Source: Boesenbergia rotunda
Taxonomy: Eukaryota > Streptophyta > Magnoliopsida > Zingiberales > Zingiberaceae
Length of the DNA stretch: 64,000 bases
Direction: 5' to 3'
NCBI GenBank assembly: GCA_024364735.1
Contig: JAGFNQ010001617.1
Coordinates: 62,001 to 126,000, forward strand
Shown: positions 54,696-64,000 of the stretch, piece after piece
Layout of the letters: every line of letters begins with the position of its first letter
Numbering within the stretch: the stretch's first letter is position 1
Notes under the pieces: model-generated
What the model saw: only the letters and a program-made list of their open reading frames with translations
The model's database searches: none
What the model was told of the DNA's origin: nothing
Made by a program: the position numbers and the translations under genes

Positions 54696-56287
54696 TGTAG
54701 GACCGATGTCGTTGATAGAGGGGGGGTGAATATCGACCGTGAAAACTACTCGCGAAAACTTCGTAGAAAACTTTAGTTCGTTCTGGACTCAGAGTTAGTA
54801 GCAGCGAAAAACAAACAGAACGAATAAAACAATAATACAAGGACACAGCGGGATTATTTACTTGGTTCCCAACCCCCCAGGGTCAGTACGTCCAAGGCCT
54901 ATGTACTCGGCGTGAGTCCACTATTGGTCTCCTTTCTGGAATTTCTGGAGGTGGAGAAAACCCGTCTTACAGTGTACAATTACAAGCAACAATAATTTGA
55001 AAGTTAAGTATGGAATAACTAAAAGAAAACCGAACAAGAATCTGAAACTTGGTCGATCTGGACCTCCGAAGTGCCGCGCACTTCCTCCTGGAGCCTCCCG
55101 GTCGTAAAGCCTCGTCTCTAGCGCGTTGTCGTCGGTCAGAATGCTTGAAACAGTACTTAGCAGTTGTATCTGAAGCAGAGGGGTCGAAGCCCCTTATATA
55201 GGCCTCCTGGGGGCGCCCTGAACGCTGGGGTTCACGTTTACTGCGCCGACCTCGCCGCAGCTGATAAAACCTTTGACCAGGGCGCCTCGGACCTCCACGG
55301 CGCCCTCATGATGGCTTATCTGTGTTTTGGGTTCGAAACTGCAAATACAGCTTTGAACCAGGGCGCCTCGGACGCTCAGGGCACCCTGCTTGACACTTGT
55401 TCTGCCTGCTTCACATTTACTGCATTTTTACCTTTGGCTCAGGGCGCCCTGGCTGTTGAGGGCGCCCTGGTTGATGAGGGCACCCTCCTTGATGGGGGCG
55501 CCCTGCACAAAGACTGCACAGCTGGTTTTTCCGCTTGCTTTGTCTCCGGTTTTTGTTACCTGCAAGATACACAAACACAAAGCATATATGCATAGAATAT
55601 TAAGCTTAAGGACTTGGTTCGGACTTCGGATTTGCACGAAACCCTAGGTCGAACCGGCACGAGTTCCTATCCCCGAGAACTCGCCCTTCACCTACTCCTT
55701 TCAGGAGACGGTTGCCACCCAGCCCTTCGGGTGGACTTTTACTTAGCTTCCGATACTTCCGGACCTCGAGACATCCAAACCCTGACCTGTCTCTACTCCT
55801 GTCCTTAGTCATCGCTCAGCTAAGTTACTCAGTCCCTTGGACCAAGACTTTATTACCTAGCAGCCCTTCGCCAGGTGCCTAGCAGTCCTTCGCCAGGTCT
55901 TTAATCCCTAGCAACCCTTCGCTAGGTGCCTAGCAGCCCTTCGCTAGGTCTTCTATGCCTAGTAGTCCTTCACTAGGTGCCTAGCTGCCCTTCGCTAGGT
56001 CTTAGGGTTACGATACCTAGTAGCCCTTCGCTAGGACTTGGGGTTTCGATACCTAGCAGCCCTTCGCTAGGTGCCTAGCAGTCCTTCGCTAGGTCTTGGG
56101 GTTTCGATACCTAGCAGCCCTTCGCTAGGACTTGGGTTTCGATGCCTAGATTAACTAGGACTTTTCTTCAGCTTAGTTTACTTCTTCTTTGCTCCCCTTT
56201 GTCAGTTCATTGTATCACTGACTTAAGTGTATTGTCAAACATTAAAACACTTAAAGAGGAATATCATTGATGCAACTTGCACCAACA
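54696..56287 (-). mobile_element. Solo LTR, same copia-type family (TSD GCATT)
   Basis: 1592 bp, TGTAGGACCG...GCACCAACA, flanked by exact GCATT repeats (54691-54695 and 56288-56292). It contains the U5 hairpin (GTTGATA/TATCGAC, 54711-54737, one G-T mismatch), a TATA box (minus TATATAAG, 55193-55200), GGGCGCCC-type repeats and a CTAGC array (55850-56150). It shares ends and promoter region with the solo LTR at 31936-33275. Confidence 0.93.
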
Positions 56288-56292
56288 GCATT

Positions 56293-57120
56293 CACAATTT
56301 AAGTTTCATGTTAAACCACTCAATAGCAATGACAAATAGCCAAACATTCCCAGCTACTTTTAACCTATTTGCAACTGTCGAAATCCATACATTGCACAAA
56401 AATTAGACTTGGCACAATTTACTTGTAGGTTACCAAAGCTTTACATTGTCCTCAATTTGATAGAATGCTTGATCCTCTCCCACACTTAGCTTTTTGACCG
56501 TCTCAGACAAAGTAACATCAAGAAACACTCAAAGTACCCAAGTCCATGGAAAATATGGTTATGAGCAGAAAAATAGGGAAAGGAAAAATAGAATATAAAG
56601 TGGATCAACAAGGAATATTGCAAAAATGATATGAAAAAGGAAACAAAGTGATTCACCTATAAATGTGGTTCAATCATAAAAATATAGTTTTGAAAGAACC
56701 TAAGCAAGTTCTAGAGTACAATCACATGTGTGTATCTCAAAAATAAGGTCAAATCCTCACTAGGTAAAAAGAATTCATCTCAAAATCATCAATCTAGAGT
56801 CCATAACTAAGTAGTACTCAAGTATCCAAGAATTTTTATCCATTGGCTCAAATCCTAAGTTTTAACAACCAAATTTAATTCACTTTCAAAGGATTCTAAA
56901 ATGATATAAAGAAAATCTAGAGGGGTACATTTATTCCAAATCATGCATGCAACAAGATGCCCAAAAAGGATAAAATGGTATCTACAATGAATCTTTATTC
57001 ACTCTACACTACCTAAGCATTTATTAGCAAGAACTCACTATAAAAGAAAAATTTACTGCTAGAAAACATAAAAATGATATATACAATGAAATAAGAGTGT
57101 AAGAAGGATAAAACTGCCCT
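56293..57120 (-). other. Athila 3' internal region, second part
   Basis: AT-rich region between the pol stop and the solo LTR. No coding frame, and no env-like sequence is seen. Confidence 0.55.
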
Positions 57121-58697
57121 TTAAGTTGGGTAGATAGCATCATTGACATCCAATCCATCCACATCTAGCTCCTTCACTTCTTCAAAATATTTCTTGAGCC
57201 GGCGACCATTAACTCTCCAAATAAAATCATTAGCCTCATCCTTAATCTCAAAAACACCAAAAGGAAAAACATTAGTAACAAGAAATGGACCTACCCATCT
57301 AGACCTCAACTTACCTTTAATTAATTTGAAAGTTCTTAGTAATTTAAAAGAACTTTGTCACTAATTTGAAACTCCTTCTTCACTATATGTTTATCATGAA
57401 AGTTCTTAGTCTTCTCTTTGTAAATCCTTGAGTTTTCATATGCTTCTAATCTTATCTCCTCAAGTTCTTGAAGTTGAAGCTTCCTTTCTTCTCACACTTT
57501 ATTAGCATCAAAATTGCAAGCTTTCACCACCAAATAAGCTCTATGCTCTATCTCTATGGGTAAGTGATAAGCTATCCCATAAATAAGCCGGTAGGGAGAC
57601 ATTCCAATAGGTGTCTTATATGTCGTCCGATAGGCCCACAATGCATCATCAAGTCTTTTGCTCTAATCTTTTCTTCTATGCCCCACGGTCTTCTCCAAGA
57701 TTGTCTTAATCTCTCTATTTGATATCTCGGCTTGCCCATTAGTTTGGGGGTGATAGGAAATAGACACTTTATGTAAAACCCCATATTTGTGGAGTAAAGC
57801 CTTTATATGCTTGTTGCAAAAATGTGACCCTTGATCACTTATAATAGCTCTTGGAATTCCAAACCTACAAAAAATGAGTGACCTAACAAAACTCACAACA
57901 ACAAAAGAATCGTCAGTCCTGGAGGGAATGACCTCCACCCATTTAGATACATAATCAACAGCAAGAAGTATATACAAAAATCCACAAGATGTAGGAAAAG
58001 GTCCCATAAAGTCTATCCCCCATACATCAAAAATTCCACAAAAAAGCATAGTTTGTTGGGGCATTTCATTCCTAGCTCCTATGTTTCCTGTCCTCTGATA
58101 TCTATCACAGTTTTTATAAAATAAGTAAGCATCATGGAATAAAGTAGGCCAATATAATCTACACTCTAAAATCTTCCTAGCAGTACTACTTTGTGGTCCA
58201 AAATGTCCTCCACAGGCTGACGAATGGCAAAGTGTAAGAACTGAATGAAACTCATGATCAGGTATGCATCTTCTAATTATTTGATCACTACAAAATTTCC
58301 ACAAGTAAGAATCATCCCACACATAAAATTTAGCATCACTTTTGAATTTGTCTTTCTGAGCCTTAGTAAATTGTGCAGAAAAAACATTAGCTACTAAATA
58401 GTTAACTAGATCTGCATACCATGGCAACTCACCATGCACCACTAAAAGGTGCTCATCTCTAAAATCATCATCAATGGTGGTAGGGTGTCCATCTCCCTCT
58501 ATCCTGCTCAAATGATCTGCCATCAAGTTCTCCTTACCACTCCTATCTCGAATCTCCAAATCAAACTCTTGGAGTAAAAACATCCATCTAATCAATCTGG
58601 GCTTTGCATCTAGCTTCTTCAGAAGATACTTCAAGGCTACATGATCAAAAAATACAATCACATGAGAACATAGCAAATATGGTCTAAATCTATCCAA
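57121..58697 (-). pseudogene. pol: Athila RNase H end and integrase
   Basis: Begins with the end of RNase H (HVIVFFDHVALKYLLKKLDA and LSRIEGDGHP), then an integrase zinc region whose usual Cys-x2-Cys reads CDRYQRTGN (second Cys lost). The core has VWGIDFMGPF (Asp), IISDQGSHF (Asp) and NGQAEISNREI (Glu). A frame change near 57660 leads through a stretch to a GPY/F-like C-terminal block RSRWVGPFLVTNVFPFGVFE (57309-57250) and a stop at 57121. The order and motifs are those of Athila pol. The zinc-ligand change and the frame break make it non-functional. Confidence 0.85.
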
Positions 58698-58745
58698 AGC
58701 AAAAACAATAGAAAGGAGCTCTTTTTCTGTGGTGGTATAGTTAGC

Positions 58746-60121
58746 CTAAGCAGCATCTAAGGTCTTGGAAGCATAGCAAATGGCATGTGGCGCTCTATCC
58801 ACCCTCTGTGCAAGTACAGCTCCTACAGCAAAATGTGATGCGTCACACATTAACTCAAAAGGTAAAGTCCAATCAGGGGGTCTAATTATAGGAGCTGAAA
58901 TAAGAGTCTCCCTCAATCTATAAAAAGCTTTCTTATATTTTTCATCAAAACAAAAATCCACATCCTTTTGTAAAAGTCTAGTCAAAGAGCGAGCAATCTC
59001 ACTGAAGTCTTTAATAAATCTCCTGTAAAATCCTGCATGGCTAAGAAAAGCTTGAACATCCCATACGCATACGGGGTAAGATAGAGAAGATATAACACTA
59101 ACTTTAGCAGGATCTACTTCAATGTCTTTCCTAGAGACTATATGTCCTAAAACAATCTCATGCTCTACCATAAAATGACATTTTTCAAAATTCAAGACAA
59201 GATTAGTTTCAATGCATCTATGGAGTACCCTAGACAAATTATCCAAACAAGTATCAAATGATGTGTCAAATACAGAAAAATCATCCATAAATATTCCATG
59301 CAGTGCTCTAATAACTCGCCAAAAATACTCACCATACATCGCTAGAAAGTCCCTGGGGTGTTGTAAAGCCCAAATGGCATGCGTCGATAAGCAAATGTAC
59401 CGAAAGGACAAGTGAAAGTGGTCTTCTCCTGATCCTCCGGGTCTATACAAATCTGAAAATAACCTGAATATCCATCTAGGAAGTAATAATGAGACTTCCC
59501 TGCCAACCTCTCTAACATCTGATCAATAAAAGGCAAGGGATAGTGATCTTTCCTCGTTACTTGGTTCAGCTTCCTATAGTCAATATAAACTCTCCATGAA
59601 TTCTTCACCCTGGTAGGTACCAACTCATTACTCTCATTAGCCACCACCATCACTCCTGACTTCTTAGGAACCACATGAATAGGACTAACCCACTTACTAT
59701 CAAAAATAGGGTATATAATGTCTGCCTGTAAAAGTCTAATCACCTCTTTCTTTACAACATCTAGAATCAGTGGATTTAACCTTCTTTGTGGTTGCCTCAC
59801 CGGCTTCACATTCTCCTCTAAAAAAATCCGGTGCATACAAATAGCGGGGCTAATACCAGGTATGTCAGCTAATGTCCACCCAATAGCTCTCTTATGCTGC
59901 CTCAGAACCTGCAATAATTTATCCTCTTGCTCTAAATCTAAATTCTGGGCAATGATAACAGGTAAACTCTGCACCTCTCCCAAATAAGCATACTTCAAAT
60001 GTTCTGGCAATGGTTTTAACTCTATCTGTGGCTGCTCAGTGGGTATCGGTGATCCCTGGGGCTCAATGCAATCCCCTACACTCTCAAACCTATCCTCTGA
60101 ATCTCCTGATATGTCAATCAA
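58746..60121 (-). pseudogene. pol: Athila reverse transcriptase and RNase H
   Basis: RT extends from about 59850 to 59050: LLQADIIYPIFDSKWVSPIH, the SWRVYIDYRKLN block, HYPLPFIDQMLERLAG, FDGYSGYFQI-like (here FLDGYSGYFQI), FGTFAYRRMPFGLYN and the active site FMDDFSVF (about 59290). The RNase H follows with FELMCDASHFAVGAVLAQR (58860-58805). A frame change lies near 59400-59345, and a stop near 58746 before the next frame. The YxDD box has Phe at its first position, frequent in Athila. Confidence 0.87.
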
Positions 60122-61395
60122 TATAGGTGATCCCTGGGCTCAGTGCAATCCCCTACACCTAAAGAATCACCTCCAACTGCGAGTGAATCAGATACAATCT
60201 TTAAATCAGCCTCCTCTATAGCTAAAGCATCCTCAGCCTCATCTGATATAAAATAACCTCTGTGAATTCCAAGTGAACCTCTATTAGAAAATAAATCCGC
60301 ATCAACCAACTCATCTAAAATATCCATGCTCATAATAGAATGATCCTCTCTGGGGTGCTTCATAGCATCAAAAATACTAAACTGAACCACTGTGTCTCCT
60401 ATCTCCATATAAAGTGTGCCTGCATATACATCAATCTTCGTCCTTGCAGTCTTCAAGAATGGTCTCCCAAGAATAAGTGGAGATCTATGTGCTAGATAAT
60501 CTCCCTCTATGTCCAAGATATAGAAGTCCGCAGGAAAAATCAACTCTTTCACCTTCACTAATACATCTTCAATGATTCCAGCTGGGTGAGTCTGACTCAT
60601 ATCTGCTAGCTGAATAACCACTCCTGTAGGCTGCATAGGTCCAATTCCAAGCATATGAAAAATTGATCTAGGCATCACATTAATAGAAGCTCTCAAATCT
60701 AATATAGCATCATGAAAAATACTCCTCCCAATCTCACAAGACACAGTAAAAACTCCTGGATCTTCACATTTCTGGGGAATTGAATGAATAAGAGCTGAGA
60801 CATTCTTTCCTAAACTGACCAACTCATTCTCCTTAAGCTTCTTCTTGTGCACACACAAATCTTTAAGAAATTTGGCATACTTGGGTATTTGTTTGATCAT
60901 GGTCAATAATGGCACATTAATTTCCACCTTACTGAAAAGTTTCACAAGCTCTTGATACTCCTTTGCCTTCTCCTGCTCCTCATTCTTTTTAGCTTGAGTC
61001 TTACGCTGTGGGAAGGGTAAAGGGACTCTTGATTCCTCCACTTGAGCTGAAATTTTTGGAAATGAACCTTGAGCAGGGATTTCTTTTGGAGTAGCTGCTG
61101 TAGGTGCATGTTTTTCACTGATTTCTCCTTGTTCTTCCACCAAAATTACAGGATCAATTGAAGAAGGGCTGAGGTTTGAACTAGGGTCACAATAAACTAA
61201 TGTAGAATCCATTTTGGGGCTGAAATAAGCTGGGAAACAAGGTGCTGTAAATTTTTCAGAAAAATCAGCCTTTTGAACATTTGGACTTGAAGCTACTCTT
61301 CCACTCCTCAAAGTTATTGCACTAACATTCCCCTTAGGATCAGGAGTTAATTGAGAAGATAATTGACCCGATACTTGGGCTTGTATTTGATTCAT
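60118..61395 (-). pseudogene. Athila gag C-terminus and protease
   Basis: A 425-codon open frame. An N-terminal Pro/Ser/Lys-rich part (ITLRSGRVASSPNV) leads to LVKLFSKVEINVPLLTMIKQ and YAKFLKDLCVHKKKL, standard Athila blocks. The retropepsin active site region reads ILDLRASINVMPRSIFHMLG, where Athila elements usually have Asp-Leu-Gly; here Arg replaces Gly. The second protease block is SPLILGRPFLKTARTKIDVY. The frame runs to 60118 and overlaps the next frame by 4 nt. Confidence 0.85.
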
Positions 61396-62285
61396 TTTAC
61401 TAGCTAGTTGTCCAATGTGTCTTTAAATGTTTTGAAGAGTGGAATCATTCTTTTGTTGCCCTTGTTGTTGTTGCAAAATTTGTTGCTGTTGAAGAATTTG
61501 TTGCATCATCTCCTCAAACCTTTGTTGTTGTTGATTGAACCCACTAGAGTTCCCAAAACCTCCTTGATTAGCATGAGACTTTTGTTGGCCTTGAAATAAA
61601 GTATTTGGTTGCTGAAATCTTGAGTAAGCTGTGAACTTTGAAAATGAGGTTGTTGGGGCTGATTAAATGCTTGAATGGGCTGTTAAAATTGCTGAATATT
61701 GGACTGGGAATTAGGTTGAAGTTGCTGAAAATTATTGCTCTGAAAATTCTGATTTTGGGGTTGAAATTGCTGGTTGAAAGGCTGAAGTTATTGGGGTTGA
61801 TTACTTTGATTTTGAAACTGAAAATTCTGATTGTTTGGTTGAAAAGATTGCTGATTTTGTTGAAAACCTTGCTAATTTTGATATTGGAAAGTCTGAAGTG
61901 GTTGAAACCCTTGCTGATTTTCCTAGAATTGAGGCTGAAATGGCTGAATTGGTTGCTGAAATTGTTGCTGGAAAATCTGAAACTGTGGCTGCCCTTGCTG
62001 AGAATTCTAGAAATTTGGTTGGAATTGTTGTAGGGGTTGTTGTGGAGTGTTTTGTTGATAGAAAGAATTACCATACTTCAAATTAGGGTGATCCCTCCAA
62101 CCCGGATTGTAGGTAGATGAATAAAGGTTATTTCTTTGTTGGAATTGGCCTCCTCTAGTAAAAGCAGCTAATGATTCATCTTGTTATAAGTTTGGGCACA
62201 AATCTGAATTATGCTCTTGACTTGAACAAATGCTACACAATCTCATCACTTGATTTGTAGGTGAAGTTACCCAAAAGTTTTGATT
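61396..62285 (-). pseudogene. gag: Gln-rich low-complexity part of Athila gag
   Basis: The minus-strand frame consistent with gag encodes long runs of Gln, Phe, Asn and Pro (units like FQQQFQQP and QSFQPNNQNF), cut by stops near 61925, 61875, 61790 and 61685. Athila gag proteins often carry such a linker. The opposite-strand frames here are by-products of the repeated codons. Confidence 0.65.
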
Positions 62286-63175
62286 TTAGTTCACATTATT
62301 CAATGTCATTTGCTTCACCAAAGAAGTAAGCTCCATCAAAGAACTCTTGATCTCTTTTTGTTCATTTGAAACCATTTGAACTTCATTCACCCCTCTAGTA
62401 GTAAGAGCCCTACTTCTAAATTGTTGAAAGTTCTCTGCCATATTTGAAATCAATTCTCTAGCTTGTTCTGGTGTCTTGTTCACTAGAGCTCCTTCAGCTA
62501 CAGCATCAATCATAATTCTATCCATCTGAAGTAGACCTTCATAGAAATACTAAATAAGAAGTTGCTCACTTATTTGATGTTGTGGACAGCTTGAGCACAA
62601 CTTGTTGAATCTCTCCCAATAGTCATATAAGGTCTCTCCCTTAACTTGCTGAATACCACAAATGCTCTTTCTGATAATAGCAGCTCTTGAGGCTGGAAAA
62701 TACTTCTCTAGAAATGTCTTTTCATAGCAATCCAACTTGTAACATGTCCAGTAGGCAAATAATAAAACCAATCCTTAGCTGCTCCAGTCAAAGAAAATGG
62801 AAATGCCCTTAATTTGATGTCCTCTTCAGAAATCCCTTGAGGCTTCATGGTGGAGCATACTATATGGAACTCATGCAAATGTATGTTAGGATCTTCTCCT
62901 GATTGTCCCTGAAACTTGGGAAGTAGATGAATTAAGCCTGATCTCAGCTCAAAATCTCCAGCCAACTCTGGATAAGCAATGCAAGAATACTGAAAATCAT
63001 CATCAGGGGCTGCAAGCTCCTTCATAGTCTTCTGATGTTCTGCCATGGGACTGCTTGAATGAGTAGAAAAATTTTCAATAGCTTCTGAAACTCTTCCTTG
63101 ATTTCTCCTTGCTCTGAATGTCCTCTCAATCTCAGGATTAAACTCCACAATATCACCACCTGCAGTCCTGGTCAT
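62286..63175 (-). pseudogene. gag: Athila gag N-terminal part
   Basis: Starts at 63175 (MTRTAGGDIVEFNPEIERTF). The capsid domain is clear: FELRSGLIHLLPKFQGQSGE, DPNIHLHEFHIVCSTMKPQG, FPFSLTGAAKDWFYYLPTG (to about 62708). After a frame change it continues at about 62740-62550 (FLEKYFPASRAAIIRKSICG, ETLYDYWERFNKLCSSCP) and 62525-62286 (MIDAVAEGALVNKTPEQARE). These are Athila gag blocks. Breaks lie near 62735 and 62548. Confidence 0.87.
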
Positions 63176-63275
63176 AAACCAAACAAAATGGTAGCAAATG
63201 TATATAGAAAGCTAAAACAAATGGAATAGACTCAGAAAATATGAAACTAAGCACAAACTTAAATTAAACAAACAC

Positions 63276-63309
63276 AACTAGTATTTTCCCGGTAACGGTG
63301 CCAAAAATT
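63276..63309 (-). promoter_or_regulatory. Primer-binding region of Athila element
   Basis: Minus-strand TTTTTGGCACCGTTACCGGG follows the LTR end within a few bases. Athila elements typically have TGGCGCCGTTGCCGGGGA, complementary to tRNA-Asp, and this copy has several changes. Confidence 0.75.
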
Positions 63310-64000
63310 TGATGGTAGCCCACAACGAGTATCACGAATGAGCCTCAAATTTGAATTTATAAATTGAAAACCCTTAGCTCACAAACTAAGTGTAGTATAG
63401 GGGCCTCAAGTCATATTTTTTCAAGGACTAGTTAAGGATGTTTAACTCAATCTTGAATTCGTCATTTAATATTTTGGATTTTCAAGTAAGATGGGAGTTT
63501 TTACGAATAAGAATGAAATAACAATATGAAACAGAATGAATGAAACTAACTATCCATATTTGAAAACTGAGACAAGGATACTACACTTATCCCTATTTGA
63601 GAACTAAGCAATTCAATTCGAATTATGAGATTAAAAATTCAAGAACTAATATTGAATGTAGGAAAACATAAGATATGTAGCTAAATTACAGAATTAAAAT
63701 TGCATTCAAAACTAAACTGAGATCTATAGCTAAATTGCAGAATTAAAATTGCATTCAAAACTAAACTGAGCGCAGGAAACATAATTGAATGTAGCTGAGA
63801 ATTGCCTGATCGGTCAACAGACCGATCAAATACTTACCTGATCGGTCAACAGACCGATCAGATACCTTGTTGATCGGTCAAACAGACCGATCAGCTACAA
63901 CTGAAACAGAGAACAGAACAAAGAAACAAGTATTCAGAATCAAAAATTGCAGAAACTAAACATCCGATCAGTAACTTCACCCAGTTCTCCTCCTTACCGT
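63310..64000 (-). repeat. 5' LTR of Athila element (partial)
   Basis: Begins TGATGGTAGCCC and matches 51599-52289. It is cut by the window end. It includes the GATCGGTC cluster at 63805-63895. Confidence 0.9.
63805..63895. repeat. GATCGGTC/GACCGATC cluster in Athila 5' LTR
   Basis: Three head-to-head pairs, better preserved than in the 3' LTR copy (for example CTGATCGGTCAACAGACCGATCAGAT split at the AACA loop). Confidence 0.85.

Larger units (their letters stand above)
51599..64000 (-). mobile_element. Athila-type Ty3/gypsy element, 5' LTR cut by window end
   Basis: Minus-strand order: 5' LTR (begins beyond 64000, ends 63310), primer-binding site, gag, protease, RT, RNase H, integrase, a long 3' region, polypurine tract and 3' LTR (53344-51599). 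The gag and protease blocks and the TTGGCACCGTTACCGGG primer region are Athila hallmarks. No env-like frame is seen downstream of pol. A solo LTR of a copia family (54696-56287) lies in its 3' region. Several frame breaks make it defective. Confidence 0.88.

Noticed and set aside
61638..62033. Plus-strand Leu-rich frame of 131 codons
   Set aside because: It is the reverse complement of the Gln-rich gag linker of the Athila element on the minus strand.

Overview
This window is plant nuclear DNA made almost entirely of transposable elements. I see no intact host gene, no rRNA or tRNA gene and no CRISPR array. The case for a plant rests on Sirevirus-type Ty1/copia, Athila-type, Tat-type and chromovirus Ty3/gypsy elements, a PIF/Harbinger remnant, and Mutator-like insertions with 9-bp target duplications. 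The species cannot be named from this sequence. One assembly gap (N) lies at 3642-3959.

Layout. 1-757: protease/reverse-transcriptase junction of a Ty3/gypsy chromovirus (minus strand, truncated). 1326-12700: a Sirevirus with gag, a broken pol, a downstream env-like reading frame and two LTRs (minus). 12745-30857: a three-element nest. The outer element (minus, target duplication GAAGT) is a gag-only Sirevirus relative. A second gag-only element (plus, 13147-18193) sits inside its 3' LTR, and a third gag-only element (minus, 21134-28647, duplication ATGTC) sits inside its gag. 30947-~38400: a Tat-lineage Ty3/gypsy element (minus), interrupted by a solo LTR at 31936-33275 (duplication AATCT). 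39590-43235: a decayed non-coding copia-like element with both LTRs and a Tat-type LTR fragment inside it. 43518-47417: a 3.9-kb foldback element with 9-bp target duplications and twelve 158-bp units in inverted blocks. 49069-50633: a decayed PIF/Harbinger element. 50703-50935: a 233-bp Mutator-like MITE. 51599 to the window end: an Athila element (minus), with a second solo LTR of the same family at 54696-56287 (duplication GCATT).

How the parts relate. Three gag-bearing elements lack any pol but keep Sirevirus-type primer-binding sites and polypurine tracts, so they probably depended on a pol-bearing relative such as the one at 1326-12700. The copia-type LTRs carry a short C-rich-loop hairpin 15-19 nt from their 3' end. 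Its arm sequence differs between families while pairing is kept. Most LTRs also carry a cluster of short palindromes, and one palindrome (GATCGGTC...GACCGATC) occurs in both the copia Sirevirus and the gypsy Athila element. These shared structures, the foldback element and the gag-only lineages are the parts most worth following up.
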